Program-made: the position numbers and the translations under genes
Shown here: one piece after another, positions 48,482 to 59,143 of the stretch
Numbering within the stretch: the stretch's first letter is position 1
How the letters are laid out: the number at the start of each line of letters is the position of its first letter
The notes under the pieces: generated by a model
The model's input: only the letters and a program-made list of their open reading frames with translations
Told to the model about the DNA's origin: nothing
The model's database searches: none
DNA from: Erythroxylum novogranatense
Taxonomy: Eukaryota; Streptophyta; Magnoliopsida; Malpighiales; Erythroxylaceae
DNA: 64,000 bases
Reading direction: 5' to 3'
Assembly (NCBI GenBank): GCA_029891385.1
Contig: CM057228.1
Coordinates: forward strand, 61,263,783-61,327,782

Positions 48482-51434
48482 TCCCCTCTTTCATTTTCTC
48501 TCTTCTTCCTTACTTCATAGTCATTGGCCCTCTTCCTCCCAAGCATTGAATGTCAATTTTTCCTTGTTTCAATCCATTGTAAATCATTTTCAGGAAAGTT
48601 TGCTCTTATATTTCCCAATGTCTCCAAAAAATTCATTGTTAGTGTTAAACGTGGGTGGGTTTTCATGGATTGTGGGTATATGAACATGGGTGGGTGGGCT
48701 TTCATAAATTGTGGGTATTATGCATTTTTACCTAATGTGGTTAGTTTATTTGTTGTTTGAATGTGTTTTTGTTGGTAAATAATGGAAAAAATGTAGTGAT
48801 TTTGTTATTACTTAGAGACGAATTCAGGTTGCCTATGAATTGTTCGATGAAATGTCTCCTAGGGATGTTGGTGAGACTTGGTTAATGCTTGGAATTTAAA
48901 GAAAATGCCTAGAGTAGTTACATAAGACTTGAAATGGAAAATTAACAATTATATGGAAGGATTTCATATAATATAATAAAATTGGACAATTATATGAAAG
49001 GTGATATTTGAGAAACAATTAATGAGCATTTTTATCTATTAATATTGTAGAAGTTAAATATAATTCAATATTTGATTATGTAGATAAGTTGAGATTTCTT
49101 AGTTATCCTAATGCTTACAATTGCGTTTAAGTTTGCTTTTGTACTAGTTGAATAATGAATTCTTATCACAATTGATTTGATCCAATAACTTAAGAAGTGT
49201 TGATGTATGTCAAGAGTTGGTATATCTTGAAATACATTTATGACTTCAATAATTATCTCCATATGATTGTATATTTTGTTTATTATATTATGATATATAT
49301 ATAGATAATGTAGATATAGATGTGGTTATTCATCATTTTAAAAGTTTAGTCGAAAAAATATTTGATGAATAAAGATATATCTATTTGTTAATAATCATGT
49401 ATTTATTTAATCAATTTTTTTATAATTATGTATGATTTCTTTTATGAGTTCTTTTTAAATAAAAAGGATGTGATGTGAAGTGATGCCACATTGTATCATA
49501 ATCTTCTTTTAGCTTCTTGTTAAAGTATGTTATTGGTTTTTGTGTATCTCTAAAAACCAAATTGATATATTTGATCACTCCCTCTAAACAATAGGCTCTA
49601 AAAGTTGTTTAAATATTAGGATATTTGACATTTATATATGTTTTCATACCTTTCAACACAAGTCCTACTTCATGGATCTATCTATGACTTTTATGGAAGA
49701 GATAAAGTCTTTGGCATGCCCGAGTCCCTAGGCCATGAATCTTCTTATTTCTTTTGAAATTAATGCATGATTTCTACCACAAATGTGTCCCTATATTATG
49801 GATCATGTTATCTCTCTTGTAGTTAGCATACGATTTTTAGCATAAATATGGCTTAGGACTTATTACACAATAAAATTTCTTCAATTTCACAACAATCTCT
49901 CTTCAGCCCCTATTCTAGGTCATGTCTCTTATTTTACTTAATCTACATAAGACATGAGTTAGCATATGGGCATAGATAGGAAAACATACGCCAATCCATG
50001 TCCGTTCAAGAATTATAATTTTCTTCATATTTTTGCTTAAAATAGCCTCTAATTCTTAAGTAATTTCATCATATAGTTAATTTATTATAATTATATGAAA
50101 ATAAATCTAAGTTAAGTAAAATAAGATAATTTGACATGAAAATGAAACAAAATACTTTTTAAAATGTACATTTTAATTCACATTAGATATTCCCATGCTT
50201 ACGCCTTTGCTCGTCCTCACGTAAATCAATTTCAATCACTCTTAACTTAAATATGTGACAAATTTAAGGAAGCGAAATAGATATATTAGAGAAATCAAGG
50301 TTATTCATCATCTACTCAATCGCAATATTCATCAACTAGAAAGGCATTCAAATACTTGCATTTAATTCTTAATCAAATTAATTTAATCTAACAAACCTTT
50401 CAAATAATAACTTAATCCATATAATTTAGTCTCTAACTTAGAAAAGTCACCTGTTTGAAAATGTATCATTTCATTTGCCTATCTAAAAGGTTAGAGGTAC
50501 TATTATTCTTCCTCTAAAAGTTACTTGTTATTTCAATTTGATGTTCTTGGTTTTGATAATTGAATTTGTTTCAGAGGAAAATTTTAAGATACTGAGTAAG
50601 CTTCCTAAGATTAAGAGTATTAGTTTTCTTTGGCAAGTAAGATTATTGGCTTCTTCTCTTTCTATTAGTCATAATTATTTCCTTTTAGATTATAATGCAT
50701 ATTTAGTTTACTAGTATTTATGTCTTTATTAATATTTCATAATAAATTTTAATTTTGTGTATTTTTAAATGAGTCAAGGTTCAATACACTTTATTCCTTT
50801 GTTTTTCTCATATTGATCTTTTAATAACATGTACCAAAAGTTTGTAATAGAATTAATTGACCAATGCTACTAGCCTAGCCATTATATGGTTAGTTTTTGT
50901 TTCTAATGAATGTTTTAGGTTACTTTTTCAATTTGTATAATTTCCACAATTAGGAAAATTGCTTGTAAAATTTGAAATAGTGAATGTAATTTAGATTCAT
51001 ATGACTAATTAAAAATGTCATTTGGTCTTACTAATGCGCTTAATATTTTTTGAAGTTAATGAATTAAGTATTGTATACATATATAGATAGGTTGTAGTTG
51101 TTTGTTTCAAGATTTTAAACCTTCCTATTTGTATGTCTAACCTCCCTTTTAATGTAGGGAGTTGAAATGTTTCCTGCATCATACCAATATTAAAATAATA
51201 ACAATTTTACCTTAGGTAAGATACTTTTTTATACATTGTTATTGAGTTGGATTATAGAGATCGGATAACACTTTAAGCTAAGTATATATGCCTATTGATG
51301 AATAAAACAACTATGGAATTTACAGATGTTGTGTGTTAGAATTGTGGTATAAGAAATGGCATCTTAAATCATTTGTTATAGTAAGTTCATATTTATATGT
51401 CATATACATCATCTATGTCTTTTATAATAGTACA

Positions 51435-51783
51435 TTGAAGCACTTACATAATCATGTGATGTTAAGTGAATTTAATTACTTTCACCATCTATGTCATCTT
51501 TTATAACCAAAATTCAGATAAAAATCACTTACATAATCGTGTGATGTTAAGTGAATTTAATTACTTACACCATCTATGTCTATCTTTTATAACCAAAATT
51601 CAGATAAAATCACTTACATAATCGTGTGATGTTAAGTGAATTTAATTACTTACACCATCTATGTCTATCTTTTATAACCAAAATTGAGATAAAATCACTT
51701 ACATAATCGTGTGATTTTAAGTGAATTTAATTACTTACACCATCTATGTCTATCTTTTATAACCAAAATTCAGATAAAATCAC
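51435..51783. repeat. 85-bp tandem repeat, inverted counterpart
   Basis: Same units as 33594-33945 in the other orientation, with a few single-base differences. Confidence 0.88.
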
Positions 51784-52066
51784 ACTAATAAACTTAGGGA
51801 TTATTAATTTCATATTTTAGGAAAGGATTTTGCTCTTGTAGATATTATTGGTAATTATGTTAGTAAAAATAATGTATCAATTCTATCTATGTAAACTTAT
51901 ATAATTTGAAACAATGAATCTAATTTGGATTCATATGACTAATTTACTATGTCATTTGGTTTTACTAATGCACTTAATATTTTCATGATGTTTATATTTG
52001 TAGAGCTTGAGGAAATATATCTATGATCCAAACCATATTATTGCCTACCAACCTATATAAATATAA

Positions 52067-52725
52067 GGAGTGGTTGGTTCTTATGGAAGAATGGTAATAG
52101 AAATGAGAATGAATATTATCATTATAATTACGATTGTTGGTTAAGAAGAATGAATGATTACCATTACCATTGATAGTGGTTGGTTTGTAAAAATATTGAG
52201 AAATAAAATTTTATTATATTTTAATTATTTAATTTATTATATTTTAATTAATTATATTGTAATTAATTAATTACAATATATTAATTAATTAATGAATTAT
52301 ATTTTAATTAATTATATTATAATTAATTAATTATAATATAGTTATTTATTTATTTATTTTATTTTAATTAATTATATTTTAATTAATTACAATATTTTAA
52401 TTAATGAATAAATTATATTTTAATTAATTTATTCTTTTATTTTATTTTATTTTAATTAATTATATTGTAATTAATTATATTTTAATGATTTAATTAATTA
52501 TATTTTAATGAATTAATTGCATTTGATTAATTAGCATTAAAATATTTTTAAAAAGAAATCACTACTAAAGAATAAATTTCATTCCTTTACCAAATAGAGG
52601 GTAAGGAGAATTCTTCAAATATTAGATATCAAACTATTACTCTTATAATGATAATCAATAACCAACTACTCACTTTTCGTTTCTTACCTATTAACCCCTT
52701 TCTAAATCATCAACCAAGCACCCTC
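52067..52725. mobile_element. Harbinger/Tourist-type MITE, second copy
   Basis: Counterpart of 32647-33304. It is flanked by TAA at 52064-52066 and 52726-52728, with ends GGAGTGGTTGGTT and AACCAAGCACCCTC. It occupies the same site in the CACTA-like element, so it was copied with it. Confidence 0.85.
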
Positions 52726-53107
52726 TAAGAAGATTTAAGCTTTAAATAAAAGTCAATTATCAATGCACATATAATATCCATCGCAAAATTTACCCACAAA
52801 AAACAACTTATCATTGCTAAATGTTCTGACGAATTTTCAATACTTTGTCCATCAAAATTATTTACCAGTGGAATAGAAATATTTCATCGATAAAGTTACT
52901 CACAGACTTAAAAATTTCGTCCATAAATACCGATGGAAAAAAATTATTAGTTAGTAAATTATTGACGGTATATTTCTATTCTGACGCTAAAGATTACCGA
53001 TGGCTATTTCTTAGATGACTCATGTAGTTGGTAATTTTCATTTCTAAATTTGCTTTCTAACAGAAAACTCACATTTCCTATCACTAAAAACCCATTTTCT
53101 TGTACCG

Positions 53108-53242
53108 TATACCGTTAGATTCACGCACAAACTCCTTCACTGCCACGTCGAGAAGAGGAGTGAGCCTGCGTAAGAGCATCTCAACAACAAAGGGTAGCTA
53201 AAGATTCTCCAGGTGTGAAAGAGTAGGACACTCAGTGGCCCT
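53108..53242 (-). other. AGO2: remaining 3' UTR of AGO2
   Basis: Only about 135 bp separates the AGO2 stop codon from the probable transposon end. It contains the miR403 complement. I see no AATAAA-type signal in this short piece on the minus strand, so cleavage and polyadenylation probably use transposon sequence. That last point is inference. Confidence 0.7.
53115..53135 (-). promoter_or_regulatory. miR403 target site in AGO2 3' UTR
   Basis: The plus strand reads TTAGATTCACGCACAAACTC, equal to the first 20 bases of plant miR403 as I know it; base 21 is C instead of G. The AGO2 transcript therefore has an almost perfect complement 107 bases after its stop codon. miR403 control of AGO2 through the 3' UTR is established in eudicots. 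The plus-strand match is the target complement, not a miR403 gene: no hairpin partner is visible nearby. Confidence 0.93.
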
Positions 53243-56200
53243 TCAGACAAAAAACATAATGTTTTCCAAGTCAGCGTGCAACTTGAAAAACCGGTCATCC
53301 AGGGAAGTTGCTGATGATAGAGTGGATGATGTTATTGACGATGATGAAGATGCCGAAGACGGAGACTGGCCCTCAACTGCCTCATGGTACAGTCTTCCCC
53401 TATAAGCAACGAGGTCGGCATAATAAACTGGTGGAACTAGTGATACAGGTTTTGTGCACCGGGCAAATGTGAAACACATATTATATATGAGCTTCTCCAA
53501 CTGGTCAGATGCGAAACCATGCTCATCCCATAAAACCTGATAGTGTGTGGGCTTGCTCGTTCCAAGGCTTCCATAGTGGCTGCAAAGATAAAAGTCAAAC
53601 TCAAAAGGATGCACAATTTTTGTATCCACAACTGTGCCAGGAGACACGTTCCCAACATAATCTCCATCCACACAAAAAAGACGAGTCTGGTGTCGTTTTC
53701 GTGCTATGATTACTGTGACCGTTGGAGCATAATTGATTGACTGTAAGGCTCTCTTGAGATCTTTTAATTCCTCATTAAGAACCATGTCATACTGGCCCTC
53801 ACTCACTCCATCACGGAATACCAAAACTTTTCCAGGTCTGACTTTATTCAGACGAGCATAGGTTTCAACAAGATCCAAACACATATCTCCAAAATTCTGA
53901 ATTTTCTCCTGACGATGGCATTGAGGACGAACCCGAGCCGCATAGCGATTTGCAGCCGGCCAATTCATGGTAGCAACAACTGCAGCAATAGATGGACTTG
54001 TCTTGTTCCCAGCGGCGGGGTGGTTTACATCAGCCCCAACAAACATAACATGGTCTTCACCATCAAAACATGGAGGCTGATCAATGAGCTCCACGTTACT
54101 GCCTCCAAGTTTAGCATTAATCTTGAGAGCAAGATTGGACAGATACTGATCATTTATCTTGCTTGTGGACAAACAACATTGAGTCACTACACCAACTTTG
54201 GTTTCAGAAATCCACTTCAGATACTTGTAACCGGGATGTTTCCTGGACATAATACAAAGAAGAATTTGTAGCTTGCCCTTGTAAATCTTCAAAGCCTGGT
54301 CATTAAGATTTACAAGCAGTTGATGAAGCATGCCAACATTACATAAAACATTCATGCCACTTTCTTCACAAATGAGAGGTTTCTTCATAGGAATTCCCAG
54401 CTTCTCACATTTTTTAGTAAGACTTTCCATGAAGTTCTTACAATTCCATCTGTTGTCGGAGGAGGTCAAGTCAAGCACAGCCCACCGCTCAATTGCTTTC
54501 CCTTCCACCACTGCTTTACCAACAAGATTCCACTGACACTTCTCCCTGTCAACGGCTACCTTTAGCGTTGTTCCATTATAACCGCTTAACTTCAGATCAG
54601 GTGGCCCAATCACACGGCCTACCACCGATGTCATATTTGTGTCAACTACTATGTCAAAATTTTGGATAACACCATGACTGCCAATGTCAAGACATTAAAT
54701 GCTGTGAGCTTACACTATCAAACAAAAGGTGCAATAGTCCTATCAGATGATGAGGAACAGCGGTAGCACGAAAGATAAAGAAGGAAGATAAACAGGGTAG
54801 AGGAGAGAAGAAGCAATCAAATTCATATCAGGTCATAACTCAAATTGCTCAAAATCAACCAATCTGATTCTAGAATCCCTACTTTGGCAATATAAATTTA
54901 TAATCTAACTTGTACTACCACAACATTCATACTTCTTTCCGAGAGAACAGGCATGAAATATTTGGAGATATAAATTTAACTTATAAAATGATGGGAAAAC
55001 CATGGAGAGATAACAATTACCAGCAAAAATAGACATTCGGGTTTACTGATATTGTACAAGGCAAGGAGAAAATTGCAGACAGAATAACAATTGCCAAAAC
55101 ACAGGAGATATAGCACTCTAACAATTTTCCTACAGAATTCCTAGCTTTCAGTAAACTTACCAATAGGGTCCATCGTTAGAATGCACCATATCGCTTATGG
55201 TTTTCTTTCTGTCCTTTGGAGTTGCCAGTGACATATTCTTCAATTTCCGAGCAGCGTTTTTATCCAAATTCTCTTTCGGATACATCTGCCCTTCAACCAG
55301 GACACAGAACTCCATTGGTACATAGTTCTTCTTGTCACCTTTTCCCAAATCCAAGCACGGTATATCTTTATACAATATCTCCCTCTTGTATTTCTCCCGA
55401 AAGTAATCAACAATCTTTACTTGCTTTGACGAAGAATTACCATCTGGATCCTCAACAGGAAAAGTAAGATGGCGAGTATTATCCTTCGTCAACCCTGAAA
55501 TGGTATAATTTTGTTTTGTAACACGGTGAGTCACTGTAACTTTAAGTCCCTTCAGTGCCTCCTCAACATTTTTCTTATACTTTCTGAAATTATTTACATC
55601 AAAGTAGGCAATATGCTGCTTCAGAAATTCTACAACTGCTAGTTTCTTATGGATCGGAAGAACAGAATAGTCCAGACATAAAGCTAGACCCTGGATTGTG
55701 GGTTTAAGGCTATGTTGAAAACCTCTAGATGCCATAATCCCGCATCCAAGATTATCATCACCACCATTATCATTGTCTTCATTTTTTTGACGTTTATGGA
55801 AACTACGCCCGACAGAAATCATTTCCCTGGTTGCATTCTCCTTCATCACAACATCCATAACCTGCAAAACCTCGCGGGGAATTAATGCAAGGCTTCCGCT
55901 CAAGTATTCCTTCAGCTTACGAAGCTCAAGTACATTCACAAGCTTCACAGCAACTATGTACCTACAAATTCTTTTACCTTCCCCCTCAGACAATTCCACA
56001 GTAAATTTCCCAGTAGGCAGTTCAACCGCACTAAAAATATTCCTCTCTCCATCGTATGCAGTGTTCCCTTGAGGGGGGAATTGTGAGGAATGATCAGCAA
56101 ATAACCTATCTCTAATCAAAGTCAATTTAGCCTTGGAAATTTTCCCAACACGACTATTCTTGAAAAACATCTCTTGCTTCACATCAATATCGTAATGCCT

Positions 56201-56936
56201 TACAACATTTCCAGGATTAAAGGTGACTGGAAAATGATTTACTTTAAGTTTCGTAGTTCTAACGTACAACACGCCGCCCTTATCTGGCCTTTTAACTGGA
56301 ACCAAATCATCGTCAATTATTTGGGGATAACGAAAAGCCGCCGGAACTAGAACTGGAACCGGAGCCGGAACTTCCACCGATTTTACATCAACTCCAGCAC
56401 TAACAAGATCTGTACAAGAACACACACACAAAAAAGAAACAAAGGTGGGAGTGAGAGAAAGAGCAAAAACCTTTTTCTGTTAAGAGATCTTACAAATTCC
56501 TCAGATATTAACGAATTTTCAAACAAATTGCGAATACAATACTAACTTCAAACCCACACAAAGAAAACAAAAAACACAGACTAGAATCAGAGACAAACAG
56601 CAATTTAACAAATAGAAAGGAATCGAGAACAATAAATTAACGCGTACCATAAAGAAGTTGAGGAGATTGAGAAACCGCCGCAGCAGCAGTAGTAGTGCTA
56701 GTAGTGGACGTAGCGTTCCTACGAAACGGTTCTCTTCTGTCGAACTCTCTCCATCGTCCATATGCATCAGTTACATCAGCACCGACGCGCCTATGATAAC
56801 CAACTTCATTACCAGGCATCAGTTGTTGTCTATAGTGGCGGCCACCGGTAACACCACCACCACCTCTTCCTCTCCGGCCTCTTCCTCTCTGACCTCTTCC
56901 TCCTCTGGAACCACCATCACCACCAACTCTCTCCAT
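53243..56936 (-). CDS. AGO2: ARGONAUTE2-like protein, 3 exons, 990 residues
   Basis: Slicer protein of plant RNA silencing that binds 21-22 nt small RNAs and acts in antiviral defence, a role known for the AGO2 clade. Exons: 56936-56648, 56409-55161, 54677-53243. Both introns (238 and 483 bp) have GT...AG borders and the joined length of 2,973 bp stays in frame. The ATG at 56936 gives MERVGGDGG and then an Arg/Gly-rich tail as in Arabidopsis AGO2; the upstream in-frame codon is TTG. Approximate domains: ArgoN 134-289, PAZ 351-474, MID 575-715, PIWI 720-940. The catalytic set is Asp729 (FVGADVNHP), Glu770 (HRQEKIQ), Asp802 (FRDGVSEGQ) and Asp934 (YYADLVAYR). Asp rather than His in the last position marks the AGO2/3 group. 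The C-terminus NIMFFV is normal. The Ser-rich stretch at 951-970 is variable in the family. The gene looks intact. Confidence 0.95.
54678..55160 (-). other. AGO2: AGO2 intron 2
   Basis: On the minus strand the donor is TTG|GTAAGT at 55160 and the acceptor TTGGCAG| at 54678. Splicing joins DGPY and HGVIQNFDIV through a Cys codon made across the junction, giving the linker expected before the MID domain. Confidence 0.92.
56410..56647 (-). other. AGO2: AGO2 intron 1
   Basis: The donor is TATG|GTACGC and the acceptor TTGTACAG|AT. It joins the Gly/Arg-rich N-terminal exon to DLVSAGVDVK through a split Asp codon. Length is 238 bp with a T-rich tract before the acceptor. Confidence 0.9.
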
Positions 56937-57204
56937 TGGACCACTCGGGAGCGTACCCAAAACACACAAAAGAGTCTGATACTGTATGATAAACCGGGCG
57001 GCAAATTTTATAGAAAGAGTTTGAAACCTAAAAGGATATAATTGTCCTTTTCTTTTAAGGATAAAGATTTAACGTTCAATAATAAGAATGAGAATGAATA
57101 CAATAAAAAACGTTAGATAAATATCTAATCTTTTTAGAGAGAGAAAAAGTATAGAGAGAGAAAAGGTGGTGCAGTCTTTGTCTTTACTGTAGATTTTCGC
57201 CTTT
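56937..57204 (-). promoter_or_regulatory. AGO2: AGO2 5' UTR and core promoter
   Basis: A TATA box (TATAAAA on the minus strand, 57006-57012) lies about 70 bases before the ATG, which predicts a 5' UTR of about 40 bases. The region up to 57204 is AT-rich with GA-rich tracts at 57137-57166. A MITE begins at 57213 and LINE sequence shortly after, so the host-derived promoter is short unless control elements lie within or beyond the transposons. Confidence 0.65.
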
Positions 57205-57212
57205 GTTGTGGT

Positions 57213-57397
57213 TAGGGGCGAATCTACAATGGGGGCAGTGGGGGCTCCAACAAATAAAAAAATTTATTATTTTAAGTTTTGTCCCCATAAAAAATATATA
57301 ATTTTACTCCTATTAAAATTTTGCCCCCATTAAAAATAAAATTTTATCCTTAATAAAATTTTGCCCCCACTCAAAAAAATTTCTGAATCCGCCCCAG
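57213..57397. mobile_element. hAT-like MITE, 185 bp
   Basis: The ends TAGGGGCGAAT and GATTCAGAA-side ...GCGGGG are near inverted repeats of the CAGGGGCGGA type seen in hAT/Tip100-like elements. Flanks GTTGTGGT (57205-57212) and GTTGTAGT (57398-57405) match at 7 of 8 bases, the hAT duplication size. The interior repeats AAAATTTTGCCCCC-like words. It is non-coding, about 280 bp upstream of the AGO2 start codon. Confidence 0.72.
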
Positions 57398-57619
57398 GTT
57401 GTAGTTCACGTCCTTGCTAATTTCTTTCAGTCCGAGTATAGCCCAGATTGTTCAGCTCTTCACTGGACAGATCAAGGAGTCCCTTGACTACGAGGGAAAC
57501 CAGCCCAAAAGAGGGCACACGAGGAAGAGAGAGGAGGAAGCGCCAACCTAGCCACTGTTATTCTACCGTGCAGTAGTAATAGGGGGATAGGATGAAGCCG
57601 CTATAGGGGAAGCGACTGG

Positions 57620-59129
57620 TCAATTGAGGTCGTAATTGAACCGGAAGAAGGAGATATATTGCCGATGTCCAGCGAACTGGGGGCAGCATTAAGCTGTCCA
57701 AAGCTTTCCAGGAGAAACTTGACTAGCAATAGACCATAGTCGTCGTTGTAAAGCTCTTAGGTCGTCGGCTAGGGTACCAAACCATTAGCTCCCGACTGAA
57801 ACAACTTCGAAAACCTAGAGGACCGATGAAAGTGGTCGACCTCAAGCATGATTATTTCCTCGTTCATTTTCTGGAAGAAGATGATTACCTCCATGCATTA
57901 ACAGTCGGACCTTGGACCATTTACGGGCAAACTTTATCGGAGCAACAATGGGTTCCCACCTTTTCAACAACGCAGGGGCTAGTTAACCGAGCAGTCATGT
58001 GGGTTCAGTTCCCGGACCTCCTCATCGCTTGGTACCACCTCGAAATCATCACTACTCTGGGTAACACCATTGAAAAAATCGTGAAGATTGATGAGCCTAC
58101 ACTGCAAAAACAAAGGGGGCAGTATGCAAGACTTACGATCGACTTAGATTTAAACAGTCCGTTGAAAACGAACGTGGACCTCGACGAGGAAGTGGTCCAA
58201 GTGATGTATGAGGGATTACCGCAGCTGTGTTTCACTTGTGGTAGGGTGGGTCATGAAGTCTCTACATGCCCCCAACACAAACACGTTAACAGCGCGAGCC
58301 CAACCACCGATGCAGGTCTGATGGAGCCAGTGTCATCGGTGGAAATGGCAGTTGGAGGTGGGTTGGGAAGACCAGCAACGGTGTCATCACCAACGGTAGA
58401 CTCCTTTAATGGCTACAGGCCGTGGGTACAGGTCCAGCGCAAACAACGTCCCTCTCCTCAACGGCTACAGTAGAAGGCTACAACTCCCACATAACGGCAC
58501 AACACAGTGGTAAACAGCAGGAGATCGCCTCAAGGGATAGGATCAGGCACAGAGCTGATGGAGACTGGGGATGGAACTTCGACTGAGGACCCTAGCTTTG
58601 TTAGTAGTACGGGACTGCGCTGGAGGGTTAAAGTAGGAGAGGTATTCAGTTTTGAGAAGCTCCCTCAAAAATCAAGCTAGAATTCTACGGCTTCTAGGCC
58701 CAAGTCCAGCAAGGGGCCCAGAGGAAAAAAAGGTTGTCTCAACCGTTCCAACCCAAGGGAAAGTTCCCGGTCAAGCATTTTTTAGGAAAGTGGGTCGAAA
58801 AAAATACACATCCAACCACCAATCTAGAAACCAACATAGCGATCAACATACCGTCGCACACAGAAATGGTCTGCGAGAGCCAAATACTAGAGGACAAAAC
58901 GGTGGAAGTAGGGGAGAGCCTTCATCTAATGGAAGGAATAGAGGCCCATGAGGGGATTACTATTAATAGGGAGATTACTGTAACCCCGCATACTGACCCT
59001 CCAGATATAGTAGGCCATTCAGAACTTTTGGAAGTCGTGCCTCATTCAGAAAATCAGGATATGTCGACACATCAGACCCTAGGCGAGGAGATCATCGACA
59101 CTCCCACAGGAGGTACAATTCCTAGTTAA
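57620..59129 (+). pseudogene. LINE ORF1: DUF4283 domain and CCHC zinc knuckle
   Basis: The conserved core is readable from VVKLLGRRLGYQT (about 57745) through the uninterrupted frame 57826-58473, with DYFLVHFLEEDDY, ALTVGPWTIYGQTL, VMWVQFPDLLIAWY and the knuckle CFTCGRVGHEVSTC. This is the nucleic-acid-binding ORF1 protein of plant LINEs. Frames upstream (IEPEEGDILPMSS, SRRNLTSNRP) belong to the N-terminus but are separated by a stop/frameshift near 57735. A stop at 58471-58473 and frameshifts split off the C-terminal part, readable at 58734-59129. Confidence 0.85.
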
Positions 59130-59143
59130 AAGTCTTTTATGTT

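Larger units (their letters stand above)
48482..53107 (+). mobile_element. CACTA-like transposon, 5'-truncated copy with 3' end next to AGO2
   Basis: It starts at the equivalent of 29009 without the CACTA terminus and runs through the region missing from the first copy to a probable 3' terminus. There ATTTTCTTGTA mirrors the start TATAAGAAAAT; the last bases read CCG where GTG is expected, so the end is approximate (53103-53107). Subterminal words ACCGATGG and GACGGTATA occur at 52890-53005. TAT follows at 53108-53110 and also precedes the 5' terminus at 28653-28655, fitting a 3-bp target duplication of one original insertion. No transposase was recognised. Confidence 0.72.

Noticed and set aside
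53115..53135. A miR403 precursor gene on the plus strand
   Set aside because: The match has no complementary arm nearby to form a hairpin and lies in the 3' UTR of the known miR403 target, so it is the target site.
56937..56969. Upstream AGO2 start adding 11 residues
   Set aside because: The codon at 56969 is TTG, not ATG; the first ATG in frame (56936) gives the N-terminus expected for the family.
56658..57041. Ser/Thr-rich plus-strand frame
   Set aside because: It is the antisense shadow of the Gly/Arg-rich AGO2 exon 1 and its upstream region.
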